In this document: positions 44,745 to 56,005 of the stretch, piece by piece
Numbering within the stretch: position 1 is the stretch's first letter
Layout of the letters: each line of letters starts with the position of its first letter
Assembly (NCBI GenBank): GCA_019925095.2
Contig: CM034388.1
Location: 27,906,934-27,970,933, forward strand
Reading direction: 5' to 3'
Length of the DNA: 64,000 nucleotides
DNA from: Dendrolimus kikuchii
Taxonomy: Eukaryota; Arthropoda; Insecta; Lepidoptera; Lasiocampidae
Translations under genes and position numbers: made by a program
The notes under the pieces: model-generated
The model's database searches: none
Told to the model about the DNA's origin: nothing
The model's input: only the letters and a program-made list of their open reading frames with translations

Positions 44745-45239
44745 TGTATTGCATGGTATTCTGTGGCCGTATCTCAGCAACAGCTTGTTATATATTTCCC
44801 GATGGCAAACTAACATGGCATGACTGGCATGACTACATCAATCAATTTGGCGATCCCTAAATTGCTTGATGTAGTCATGACGTCATAGTCGACGAAATTG
44901 ACCGGGATTGAGCAATTTTAGTTGCTCGTATAAAGGCACCTTTATATTTGCCGAATTCGTGGCGATTAATATGGGGACTTACCGCTGCGCTTATTGCTTA
45001 TACACAGTTCTAGTCGTCTGGTCTTTTTTCGCTCCTCTCCATTACACTCCTCTACATTAGTGAATACTGGGCCTTATAAGTTTTTTATACTATAGGTAAG
45101 CTATGAATAAATCAAATTGTCTAAAACATCTCTGTTATTGTTACGAGTACAATAAAAAAACATTAATTTGTAATGCCGCAAAGCGCAACAGTTTTAGAAC
45201 ATGCTGTATTGAATAATTTCCTTAGAAAAATGAACCAAT

Positions 45240-45665
45240 CTATATAATATTATAAAGTTGTAAAGTGTATTTTCTTTTGTTTTTTAAACTCTTTGTGTTT
45301 GTCTGTTTGTTCGGGATTCACGTAAAAACAACTGGGCCAATTTCGATGCGGTTTTCGCTGATCAATAACAAATTCCTGGAGTTAAAATCTGCGATGCTTT
45401 ATATCCCGGGAATCACGCACGATTTTTCCCGGACGCAGATTCCAGTTGTTAGGGCATATAAACATTAGCTTATTCCGACACAGTTTAATTTAAAAAGATT
45501 GCTTACATTCTTTTTTAAATAACGCGGTACTTTAGGTACATATTGGGAATCCTGCGGAATTTTGCCCGAACGGGGATTAAAATTGTCAGGGTGCATAAAA
45601 ATAGGCTTATTCAAGTACAATTTGCTACCAGTCTAACGTGAACAAAGTCGCGGGCTAATCCTAGT
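45240..45665 (+). repeat. RTE-like fragment
   Basis: Starts with 'ctatataatattataaagtt', has 'tttgtctgtttgttcgggat' and 'gggccaatttcgatgcggtt', ends 'aagtcgcgggctaatcctag'. The layout is that of RTE-derived 3' ends, including a repeated 'attcc..gttgttagggcata' motif. Confidence 0.6.
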
Positions 45666-45669
45666 ACAG

Positions 45670-46225
45670 TTATAAAAACTTGTGTAAGTAAGTAATGAAA
45701 TTGGTCAGCGTAAAAATTGTTTTGGCCACAAAAGTTTATCGGGAATGTGCACGAACTATAGGTGGCAGCACAAATCGACACGATAGCCAGTGCGGTTTAA
45801 AAAAAGAAACTTTTTAGATCTGTCGTCGTGTTGCCCTCAATGTTTACATTATATCTATTTAAATCGTTTTTATTATGATTATAATTATATAATATGCGTT
45901 CCGACATATTAATAATGATCGCCAGTGTGGCCAGAATATGTCAAAAGGTCAAAATCTCTTCGAGTCTGGTCATATCTTAGAAGTAGAAGTATAACAGTAA
46001 GTAATCATGAAAATACAGTAATATGTATCAAAACTATAGCTCAAATGAAGATTTCTAACGTTTATCATGTCAAAATAACGGTAAAGTATTTTCTGAACAC
46101 GTTTTTTATATTTAATAGTCTATATTACTGAAACAAACAACAAACAAAATAGTACATACAAAACTAAGCTATTTTACAAATAACATTATTAGCAATTTCT
46201 AAATGTTGTTGAAACTCCGACCTAC
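45670..46225. other. Non-coding stretch, nothing recognised
   Basis: No supported gene or repeat. Confidence 0.3.
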
Positions 46226-46227
46226 TA

Positions 46228-46432
46228 CCCGTGCGCAGGTTTGCCGATAGCCTCATGATGTCGCGTCAATGGTCAGTATGGTTGACAAAAAAGGTTACAT
46301 AAATAGTTGTTGCAATAAATTTATTATTGTATATACTTTACATAAGTATTATACAATAACAATAAAATAAGTAATAGAATACAATAATAGTAATTAGTCA
46401 TCGGCAAACCTTCTGCGCGCGGTTTATAAATA
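46228..46432. mobile_element. Possible MITE with imperfect inverted ends
   Basis: 'ccgtgcgcaggtttgccgat' on the left and the inverted 'atcggcaaaccttctgcgcg' on the right, 205 bp apart with an AT-rich centre. Confidence 0.45.
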
Positions 46433-46439
46433 TTACGTT

Positions 46440-47065
46440 TTTTACTGCATTTATCCACTTTAGTCGTTTATCACAAAAACATGGCAAATGATTAGTATTT
46501 TAGGGGCATCCAGAAACGCAACAATAAATGTTTACTTAGTTAAGTGTTATTTTTTAATGTGATTATTTTATTACGTGAAGTATTAATGTACTAGTATTAT
46601 TGGCGAAAAAAGAGTCAGATTTGCGCCACCAGTTAGCGGTGCCTTCGTCGTGCACGTTCCCTATACGATTCCAGAAGTTTCCTGAACATTGTCAAATAAG
46701 AAAATGTAAAAGAAAGCAACGATAATTGCTATGAGAAACTATACATGTCTAATTCGTACAATATTATATATATTATATATGTTGCATGTGATCGATAAAC
46801 AACATATTAATTATTTTGGTTTTTTTAATGTTGGGTGTGATATGTAGATAAAAATAATTGGCCTAAAATGGCGTCTTACCGTAAACGTGTTGCCAGCACA
46901 ATTAAAACAATAACGGACCAAAGTATTAAAATTAAATAAATAATATCTAAAATGATAATTACAATTTCGAACCGATGTGTTCTTTGCTAATTAGAATTAA
47001 GTTTAAGCGTATTTGTATAAAATATGAACTGGAATCGTAATAATTTCAAAAATGTTACAAGATAC
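46440..47065. other. Non-coding stretch, nothing recognised
   Basis: AT-rich DNA with no supported gene. Confidence 0.3.
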
Positions 47066-47068
47066 ATA

Positions 47069-47592
47069 CAGTCGACTCTCGGTAATTTAACACTCGTTAA
47101 TTTGAAATTTTTCCCCGTCCCTCGAAAAATACTCAATAAATTGAATAAAATCAATATTAATTGATCCCCTCGGTAATTTGAAGTTGAAGTAACAGTATCT
47201 TGCCCGCCAACATGCAATAATTTGAAGTCCAGGCTCCCCCTACTCTCTATAATTTGAAGCGTTACCGTACGCTTCTACGCCCTCAGAACCGACACAAGGG
47301 ACTATTTCTTGTAAGCTCTCGTCACTATTAAAAATTCATTGGACAATAATAGGCCGAAGTCGAGCACTCAACAAAAAATTACGGACTTCTTTTCAAAATG
47401 AACATTTGTAGATAATTGTACAAATGTTTAAAATAATATATCACGAATTTTGATCATACTCTTATTCACTTTTTTATTTTATTTTTATTTTTTTCTTCCT
47501 TCCTTTTGGTTATGAACCCTTATTATTGTGAACTCTGAATAATTTCAATATTTTTCTGGTCTCTTGATTGTCAAATTATCAAGAGCTGACTG
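47069..47592 (+). mobile_element. pogo/Tigger-type element, internally deleted
   Basis: Ends CAGTCGACTCTCGGTAATTT and (inverted) CAGTCAGCTCTTGATAATTT, with TA on both sides (47067-47068, 47593-47594). Just before 47401 an in-frame stretch reads RPKSSTQQKITDFFSK then TGA. That is the kind of ITDFF tail I know from pogo/Tigger-like transposases. It therefore still holds the 3' end of the transposase gene but lacks the catalytic part. Confidence 0.8.
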
Positions 47593-47599
47593 TATTGCT

Positions 47600-48145
47600 G
47601 GTTTTAATGATTAACTACAACATAATTTAACTGAAACTTGCAATGAATTTCAATAAGTAACCTTTGCACATATTTTAAGCAGCGTAAATGTAATATTAAT
47701 ACATTTTACGTCTAATATTAATGAGTTTTGGGTGTAACATTTAATATTAAACATTATTTTTTCTAACTAGAAGACGGATTAATTTAAAATTACGATTCCG
47801 ATTCATATATAATAAGTAGCCATTCATTTTGCCCAATACTGTAGATAAATACCCAAGGCTTATTTTAATAATAACAGACATTAATAGCGTTGTTTTAAAA
47901 CATAGTTTTCATACATACTATTCATTAACATCCTGCTTATCGCTGTTACATTAGCTAAATAATATAAAATTTTAAACATTTACGAATAGTAAAATTTTTT
48001 TTTTCTGCGAGTAACATTTTCCTGGTTTAAAGTCTTCCGATTCAAAGGTATTTGGAATAGAGTAGTCATAAGTTATTTGAAATTTAAAAACAAATTACAA
48101 AGACGAAGATTATAATATAAACCGCTTATAGCTTTAAGCGCTTCA
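47600..48145. other. Non-coding stretch, nothing recognised
   Basis: AT-rich DNA. Confidence 0.3.
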
Positions 48146-48149
48146 CATT

Positions 48150-48230
48150 TTTTTTTATTGCTGAAATACAGCAGGCAGGCTTACGGCCCAACTGTGATGG
48201 AAAGTGCTCACATGACAAAGAGCAATCCAA
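48150..48230 (-). repeat. Old CR1/family P tail fragment
   Basis: 'ttttttttattgctgaaata', 'cagcaggcaggcttacggcc' and 'gatggaaag' in tail order, antisense. Only the tail is left. Confidence 0.55.
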
Positions 48231-48412
48231 TTTTGCGTGGTATTAATGCGGTACTGTGGAATCTAAAGTTAAATCAAAGATATGTACCCGAGTATCTGCA
48301 ACGACAGATACGGCTCGTTTCGTCCGTACCTTAAAATACGCGTTCAAAGGAGCGGCCAAATAACACATGTGAACGAAACCAGGGGAGAAGAATAATAATA
48401 GGAGATACTTTC

Positions 48413-48990
48413 TCAGTGGCGTAGCTTGCCTTAGACGATCCCTGTATCAAAATGTGTTCGGGAACCCACAGGAAGGGTAGTTTTTTTATAAAAGATAAAA
48501 AAAATACTCGAATTTAATGAAAATAATTATATGTTGAAGAGGAGGAGTTTAATGAAAGTAGATGAAGCGAAAGTTGTTTGTCAGGATCGTCGCTAGGTAG
48601 GCAGGGGCTTACCCCCATGGGAAACAAGCGTGATAATATATATATATGTATGTATATATTGATTATAAGTTATTACTTCTAATTAAATGTTCCTAGGAGC
48701 TAAGGTCTAACTATTCAAAACAAAGATACACTTTTCTCACCTTTTTCTCGGCAAACTTATTTATCAAATTATCCATAGCTGAAGACGATTTCAAGTTTTT
48801 CTAGATTTTCTGCTACTGTAGACAATAATGACAACTCCGTTCCTGTTGGCCCAGCAGTTATTCTCAAAAATGTTATTAATCTATAAAAGATTGTGGATAA
48901 CATTTTAGGAATTTTTGCTTACTTTCGTGGCCCCTGTAGCCTGCGGGCCCGTATCATTGACACGGCTGATATGGCGGTAGCTACGCCCAT
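48413..48990. mobile_element. MITE with CAGTGGCGTAGC-like ends
   Basis: Left 'cagtggcgtagcttgcc', right 'ggcggtagctacgcccatag', inverted over about 15 bases. A LINE tail fragment (about 48540-48660, 'tttgtcaggatcgtcgctag' to 'tatgtatgtatata') lies inside it. The ends resemble a common insect hAT type. Confidence 0.5.
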
Positions 48991-49220
48991 AGTGTTTCTG
49001 TTTCCTATCGTCGATAAGGAGACGACAGAAGTTTTTTTTAATATACATAAACACTATTAAAAATTGCGTTCAATATTTCATGTTTTTTTTTTAATTTTTA
49101 TAACAACCATAGCATGAAATATCGGTTTTGTTTCGGAATCCGCTTTGGAACCATGGGTACGCATTTCTCCTTTTTGCCCACTTTATATTTTAAACTATTA
49201 TATTTTTAGTTTCTTTTATT

Positions 49221-49390
49221 CGTGCAGGAACGTAAAAAGAATACAATTTCCTGCGCCTGTCAAAAGAGGCCACAAAACAACCCACAGCTAGGCGGTAGGG
49301 TATTTGCCCGTCTGGAATGTCTATAGGCGATGGTAATCGCTTTCCATCAGGAGGGCCGTCGGCCTGTCTGTTGAATTCATGCTATAAAAA
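49221..49390 (+). mobile_element. Family P SINE-like repeat, internally deleted
   Basis: Head 'cgtgcaggaacgtaaaaaga', tail 'gaattcatgctataaaaaaa'. The central ~150 bases are missing. Confidence 0.75.
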
Positions 49391-49399
49391 AAACCAATT

Positions 49400-51855
49400 T
49401 GATTTTTAGACAGACTATCCTAAATAAATCAATTAATTTTCTTCAATGCGTGTTACATGCGTAAAATTCCGTTGTATTCAGACTAGTGACATCTAGTAAA
49501 CAAATTGGAACTATCAACATAACACATTATTTTAAGTACTTGTTATTCTTCTCCGATAACGACTTCTAATACGTTATGAGTCTTTAACATTAGTATATAA
49601 ACTGAATATATTGAATCATTACATTATTTTTTTTACATTATTTCATATGTTGACATATCTGTTAATACATATCATGAATTATTCTATTCTTTGTGAATAT
49701 AATTTTGGTTTTTTGCTCAATATTCCATTAACAAGCCGTTATACATATATGTACACAAGTATCTGCAAATATATTATTCCAGAAGCTTTACGCACAAACC
49801 GTATACCTATACTTAGTGCATAGATAGTTGATTATAACACAGAGGTAGACTATAAAAAATAATATATGAAACCCGAAATTTCATAGTGAACAGTTAAAAA
49901 AACCATTGTGTTGAAAATACGCACATTTTAATTTAATAACAAAAAAATCTTAATAAAGTAATAATAAGTCATTTGCTTTTCCTTAAATAGCAGGATATTT
50001 TATTTCAATTATTTATTGTTTTGTATGTGTATGGTGCTAAACCTGCTCATTTCATAGCTAACCATTATGCTTGCAATTCAAATAATTTCTTTTAAAACTT
50101 TCGGAATTAGAAGATCATATTATCAGAATCATAATAAGCATCAGTCAAATACCTACAATTTGGCAATGCTGATTCTGAAAAGTCAATCTATGCAAAACTG
50201 TATGGACTAGGTTCCTTTGCTTGCCAGTGTGTCGAATACAATAACAACAATAATATCCCTAAAGTATATTGTTTCCTATGCAGTGTATCATAATTAATTA
50301 ATTGCTTTAAGAGCCGCTTGCGGAAACTAGGCTTTTGAACAATTATAACATGCTTTGAGAAAAAAAAATAGATATATGTACTATACAAGGTAGCAATCGC
50401 GGTAACAACAATTACAACATATTATATAAAAGTTTTAATTAATTAAGTAACATTCACTGTTTTAAATTATTACTTAATACCAAATCCTAATCCTTACTAA
50501 CTATTATACATAGAAGATGGAAGAATGAGAACTGCTTAGTAAAAGAGGAACTGATAAATCCTACATAACTAGATAACGTGATATGGCATTATCTTCAAGC
50601 TTTTCTAAAACACGTGTTTTATCTCAAAACAGTGCAAACTTTAAAATAAACTAAAACTCAATTGTTGCCAGGCTTGAATAATAAAAAATCAATAGCACCA
50701 TGTGGCGCCACCTACCTACCTGGGATGTAGAAGCTTTACAGAGTTACATTTTTAAGTGTTTTCTTTAGTGTGCTTCTTCCACGTCAATGATGACACTTAT
50801 AATGATACTGCATTGTAAGTTTTCATCATGTAAAATGTTTGAAAAATAATAAAGAATGATAATTGCCTAGTAATGTAATGTAGCTCTGAAAAAGCTCCTA
50901 AATCATAAAGTTCTTAAACCTTAAATACTCAATTCTCTTGCGTTTTGATACATTGGAACAATAAACTTTTAACAAAATTTATTAAAACATATTTTTACAT
51001 TTTTCAATTTGAAATTTTCAAGTAATAATGAGTTTTTTTTTTATAAGTGCTTTGACTGATTTCGGTATTAGTAATATGTCTTAAATAATAAAATGTTGGT
51101 TAAAAATCTAGGGGTGTATCAAAACGCGAGAAAAAATAACTTGGGGCACCGTTAGAAAAGTAGAATCAACAAACTTTTTTAATCAAAATTTCACTGGGCA
51201 TTGTCGTTTTTATACTTGTATTTTTCTTCCTTGCTTACAGAATGTAAAACAGGAAAAGTTGATATTTTGCCTACATTAATTTCAGAATCAGCCAATCGAT
51301 TAGGTATCCTCGTTGTACTCTTAATGCTCTAGATTATCTGGATAATTACCTCTATTATGGCCACTAGACATGCTCCTGTCATTCAAATTGGTGCTTATTT
51401 TTAGCGCCATTTTGGCGCTGATAGTTACGGCACTGAGTGCGAGAGTTTCAATGAACTAAAAGTTACTTATTTTAGTTCCAGAGACTGTCGCAAGTGGCGC
51501 TTCAAACTGACACAAAAACATGCTTATCATTTATGCAGCAGCCAGTCCAGTGGTAAAAATAGAGGTCTAGTCAATGGCTCTGGAGCAACCTAACTCCAAA
51601 TCCAAAATCGACACAGGACACTGTCTTTATGTATAATCATAGAACCTCAATAGGGCAATTATTTAAATAACTCGAGAAAGACCTTAAAATTGGACTGTAA
51701 ACAATTTGTAAAATAATAATCGTAATGTTTTGTTTGGCTTGAAATGCTAGTTTTGATCATGGGCCGAGCTCTAGATTGTATAGAATTTAACTACATTTCA
51801 AATATTTTTGTAATAAAAATTAAAAGCATAAATGTGTTTTCTTTATGTATATTAT
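49400..51855. other. Long AT-rich non-coding stretch
   Basis: No gene supported. One family T tail fragment occurs at about 50200-50252 ('tgtatggactaggttccttt'). Short open frames show only low-complexity hydrophobic translations. Confidence 0.4.
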
Positions 51856-52499
51856 TTTTTTTCTCCTATAATGTAAGACACAATTCGGTAGTTGACAGTA
51901 TGAAAAATATAGGCAGATTTTTATATATATCGTAGATTACGATTTAAACATGTCAAAAATAAATTGTTTTAATTAAAATAATAAATATTAATTTATATTT
52001 TTGAGAAATAAAATTGTTACATTGCAGCCATTTGTCACGTGACAATGAACGCCAATCAGAGCGCGTGACGTCATAGTGTGCAAAACACAACAAGTTGTTA
52101 ATGAATTCTCAGTGAAAATTCATCGTTTTCCAGTAATTTTGCTATAAAATAATAGTATTTCCATTGTTATACACTGTGTTCATACGACTACAACTACAAG
52201 TTATAATAATCGAAAGATTTATAAAAGTAAAACCAGTAATTTGCCAAAAATCGATGTTATTATGCTGGGTGCCTTTTTCGCAACTAACACAAATTTGTGG
52301 TCTTAAAACTTCTGTGTAAGTATATAACATCACAAACTACTATGGATACTACGTATTATAACATTAAACAATAGCACCTAGTGTTAAAATTGTGATTAAG
52401 ATACGGCAAAGTATTATTTTTTAGTAATTATTTTTGAGGTTATGATAACTTTAATATTCGTAAATGTTGATGCTAATGGTGAAATTTCTTTTGTAGATC

Positions 52500-53420
52500 A
52501 TCGCAAGTATGTTATGGAGATGACGCCATAAGTTATGTGCATTTGAAACGTGATTGCAAACTTCTGTATTGTAAAGTGTAAAATATACCCAGATCATAAA
52601 GTGCTATCGAAATTATCGTCATCGCAGGAGTGAAGAACCTTAGTTATTGGAAAAAATCGAAGCTATCATAACTGTGAACTAGTTTAAAATATGTAGTAGT
52701 AACCCTAGTTTACCATCAAATTCAAATGTACTCATAAGTTTTTAAAAGAAGCACAATAAACGAAACTTGAGGATTGTGCATTATTTAAATATCAACATAA
52801 TTCTGTTCTCAGTGATACAGCCAGCTCTTTAATGTATCAACTTGTTTTAAAATATAATGAAAAATGCGAGTCATTTTTAAGAAATGCAGTAATATCAGAT
52901 GCTGTCATTAAAAAATTTAAGTGGAAACAAGAGAGCAATTTAAAAGCAGTCTTTGGCATGAATTAAGATATGGATGGATACCAGCATCACAGGCTTTTGA
53001 AGTAAGTAGATGCAAGACCCACAGTCAAGAGAAAATATGGAGCTGAAACTTCATTAAAAAAATTAAGAAATGTGGACTCATATTAAGTCAACAATATCCA
53101 ATAACTGCTGGTTCACCGGATTGTACATGTGAAAATTGCATAGTAGAAATTAAGTGTCTCTACAGTACAAATCATATTCAAATTATATTAAAGATGGGAA
53201 GCCTACAAACAAATATGCTCAATTACAAATATAAATATATTTGACTGCTGTGGAAACATGTATATTTTGTATAGAGGATCCAAATTTTTCTAATAGTAAA
53301 AAATTTAAACTTTCTGTATAGCAATCAGTTATGAATATGTTAATGATCTTAAATGGTAACAGTTTGTTACCATTTTGGAAATGCCATGTGTATCCATTAC
53401 GTTATCAAAGCATATAAAGT
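52500..53420 (+). pseudogene. SWIM/YqaJ-type nuclease-like protein, decayed
   Basis: Reading frames interrupted by frameshifts and stops still show: YGDDAISYVHLKRDCKLLYC (from about 52510), a HRRSEEP piece (52622-52642), TREQFKSSLWHELRYGWIPA (52927-52986; compare the SxLWxxLRxGRITAS start of YqaJ nucleases), AGSPDCTC followed by IVEIKCLY (about 53113-53163; the PDG...hhEIKCP catalytic block, with Pro replaced), and YAQLQ then IYLTAVETCIF after a stop (about 53213-53260; the YxxQxQxxMxVTG region). The family has a PD-(D/E)XK nuclease fold. The gene is dead. No intact open frame exceeds about 45 codons. Confidence 0.7.
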
Positions 53421-53569
53421 AACCACTAGGTAGGTTCTGATCTCATCATTTTATAATAAAATAAAACACAAAATGATTTTGGAGTTTTATTTAATGAGGC
53501 AATCTTATAAATTAACTAAACTACCATGTTGTAGGACTAGGGTAACTAGGTTAGTTCATGACTACTTAA

Positions 53570-53699
53570 GGCCGGTTCCTATATCTTACTATTCACTCGC
53601 GCAACCATCAGTTGAATCTTGACATTATTTGTATGAAGCTTATGTCAAATTTTAAGCGATGGTAAGGTAAAGGAACTCTATAAGATATATGAACCAGCC
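53570..53699. mobile_element. MITE with GGCCGGTT ends, intact (130 bp)
   Basis: Left 'ggccggttcctatatcttac', right the inverted 'agatatatgaaccagcc'. Inserted between the two pseudogenes. Same family as 10324-10788. Confidence 0.65.
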
Positions 53700-54339
53700 A
53701 TTAGTGGACTTATCATCTATGAAGTAAAATTGTTCATGGAAAAGATATTTATTTACATATTTTTTATTTGTATGAAAGATTTGATCTGGATGTGTTGAGC
53801 GGAGTGGTGATAGTGAGGACTCTGTGTGAGTAGCGGATGAAGTATATAAAGAGTGTCACAGTGATTTCTTCCATTATTAATTTCTTTGAAACTGCTTATA
53901 CTGGATCCAGATGACCTTAATGATTTCACTTAAAAGGGAAATGAAACTGATTTTTGTAAAGACTACTAGTGATCCTGCCTGGTCCACAGTCTGGCTTAGC
54001 TTAATACTGGATTGAGTAGCTTTACTTCTATATTTATGTGTCATCAGTACTTAAACAGATTTATTTGCTGTTCTAAGACCTTGTAAACCTTCTTCCTGGG
54101 GTAAAACTGAAAATAAATTGACAATATTATTATTAGATTGTTTCAAGAAAATTAATATTGGAGCTACTCACTATTAATGTAAGAACCTGTGGTTGTGTTA
54201 GAAGTATTTTCAAGAATTAAACTAGCACCACTGGTACTGGCTAATATAGTAGTACTTTCAAGTGATTTATTTACACAGTTTCTTAATAGCATCATCTTTT
54301 GTTCTTTATTGTTATATATGCTCGATTTAGACTGCTACA

Positions 54340-54633
54340 AGTTCGCTTTCTTCTATCTTACAATCAAATTTACTAAACAGCTTGGTTTCAAACGTAAGTG
54401 TGATACAGATCCCATTATTTGATATTATACGTAATTTTCCATATCATTTGGTAACGTAGAATTATAAATAGGGCTGATAAACACTTAAATCAAAATGATC
54501 TTCACAAAAATGTGGCCACTTTCTCCTCATTTGTTTACCCCTTAAACACGTAAAAAAACAATTTCTGTGGTGTTTTTATCGTTGTACTGATACACTGCGG
54601 TACTATACAGTGTTTGTAATAATTAGTATTCAT
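54340..54633 (-). pseudogene. THAP zinc-finger domain, decayed
   Basis: On the minus strand an ATG at 54633 opens MNTNYYKHCIVPQCISTTIK and continues TPQKLFFYVFKG to TAA at 54535. C-x4-C at residues 9-14 is the first half of the C2CH THAP zinc site. In another frame just downstream come KQMRRKWPHFCEDHFDL (54527-54484 region; CxxH second half, with much of the spacer missing), then NDMENYV and a SHLRLKPSCL-like piece, all typical of insect THAP proteins. A GGGTAAAC at the first stop could once have been a splice donor. The rest of the protein is not recognisable. Confidence 0.65.
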
Positions 54634-54909
54634 TTATTATTATGTATTTTTTAAACTTTTGATAACACTTCAACCAAACAGATGTTTGTTTTGCACACCG
54701 TGACGTCATGCGAGACGCCATGACAGCTTGACGCGTTTTCGTTACGAAATGTCAAAATATTTACAAAATTCCTAAATAAAATATGTTCATGTTGTTTTTT
54801 TACTGAAATATTAATATTTTGACTAAAATAGACCATAAGGCACAATATAAACCTGTTTCTCAAAAAGTGTCAACTACCGAATTAGTAATGTGTTATATGA
54901 CATTTATAA

Positions 54910-55870
54910 AAGAAAAAAATATTTTTTATTAGTAACATCAAACAAAAAAAACTGATTATTATGCAAGTAAGTTACTAAAAATTAAAATTTTTGATACTTG
55001 TCATCTCTGATGATAAAAAAAATTATATTCGCAGGATGTCACTCATACGATATAATTACACACCTACCCAATACCGACCTATATGAAACTTACTAGTTTC
55101 AGCTTCAATGTAAAATTGAAAATAATTATCATTTTCAATGCTTGACTAAGCTTTTTTATGTTCTCACAATTGAAAATTGTTTAAGTTGTTGTTTTTGGTC
55201 TATTAAACCAGCAGCCTTGAGCGAGGACATATGGAGACACTCACAAAGTAACATATGCGAAATGTTCCAGTTTAAAGTACTGTTGATATTAAAAATCTTA
55301 TTTGATCCAAGTATAGAGCCAAGTACCTCCGTGACTCTTACCCTTGTAGGTTAGTGGACTGATACATTAGTCTTCATTGATCACAGATCCCACACAGCTT
55401 CACTAGTTCGAGTAATTGTTTAGTGGATGGTGAGTTATATTTAAGGGAATATATGTGAGTGCGAGGTATGCCAAATTCTGCACAAAAACCAATGGGGTAA
55501 TAAGGACCACTAACCTCGGAGTCGACCTCCAATGGGGTAGCTAGACAGCTCCGGAGAGTGCACGGCACTAACAAGTCCTTAGGTCTTCGAATTATGCCAC
55601 ACTCACACCAAAGATCAAGCATGGGTTGTATATAAAGTTCAATGAGATATTGAAAAATGGGATGTGAAACATTCACTTGATCTTAGAACAGAGAAAACGG
55701 AAAGTCCGAACTGACCTCGCGTGCGTTGGAGACTAGCTTCACCACCACGCAATGACTGCGAAACCAAAAGCCAGTGGCACTTATAAAACGACCCACATCA
55801 GTATAAATTGAGAGGATCCAACAGCCTTAGCTATAGAATAAAATAAAATCTATTACAATTAAAATAAAAA
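54910..55870. other. Non-coding stretch between fossil element and COA5
   Basis: A 100-codon minus-strand open frame (55676-55374) has no recognisable motif. I cannot say whether it is part of a repeat or a gene. Confidence 0.35.
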
Positions 55871-55872
55871 CA

Positions 55873-55878
55873 TTTATT
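55873..55878 (-). terminator. Candidate polyadenylation signal of COA5
   Basis: AATAAA on the minus strand, about 90 bases after the COA5 stop codon. Confidence 0.6.
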
Positions 55879-55963
55879 TAACCATTAACAGTAATACTTT
55901 CTATGTAAATGAAGTCTTTAAATAACTAATTTTCTCACTATATTTTTTAGACCTGTTAATATG

Positions 55964-56005
55964 TCAGTAGCCTTTGTGCCCTCTAAACCTTCTTCTGTTG
56001 TCAAG
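55964..56005 (-). CDS. COA5: COA5 exon 3
   Basis: Acceptor gttttcag|cttgac; LDNRRRFRGHKGY then TGA at 55966-55964. Confidence 0.92.
   Translation of the reverse strand, partial: LDNRRRFRGHKGY

Larger units (their letters stand above)
43796..44942. mobile_element. MITE host element carrying two nested insertions
   Basis: The outer ends aaggtgctcttatacg-type (split by the first insert) and cgtataaaggcacctt are inverted repeats; 'ttgagcaa' blocks follow inside both. Insert 1 is a small hAT-type MITE (43805-44100) and insert 2 is a LINE family B fragment (44346-44744). Removing both leaves a ~430-bp MITE. Confidence 0.65.
51860..54905. mobile_element. Fossil DNA element with SWIM/YqaJ and THAP remnants
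   Basis: About 3.0 kb, bounded by degenerate inverted repeats of about 200 bp. Exact 16-bp pair aattcggtagttgaca (51882-51897) and its partner (54868-54883); inner pair gcgtgacgtcatagtgtgca... (52063-52086) and partner (54688-54711). The spacing between the pairs is nearly equal on the two sides (166 and 157 bases), as expected of one inverted repeat. Inside: a plus-strand YqaJ-type nuclease pseudogene and a minus-strand THAP pseudogene, converging on each other. The similarity seems to extend outward to about 51850 and 54910; exact termini and target duplication were not found. A GGCCGG MITE is nested inside. Confidence 0.6.

Noticed and set aside
54061..54110. Similarity of 'ctaaaccttcttc...' near 54085 to the last COA5 exon (about 55990)
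   Set aside because: Only about 20 matching bases, out of frame when aligned with the COA5 reading. Probably chance in AT-rich DNA, not a duplicated exon.
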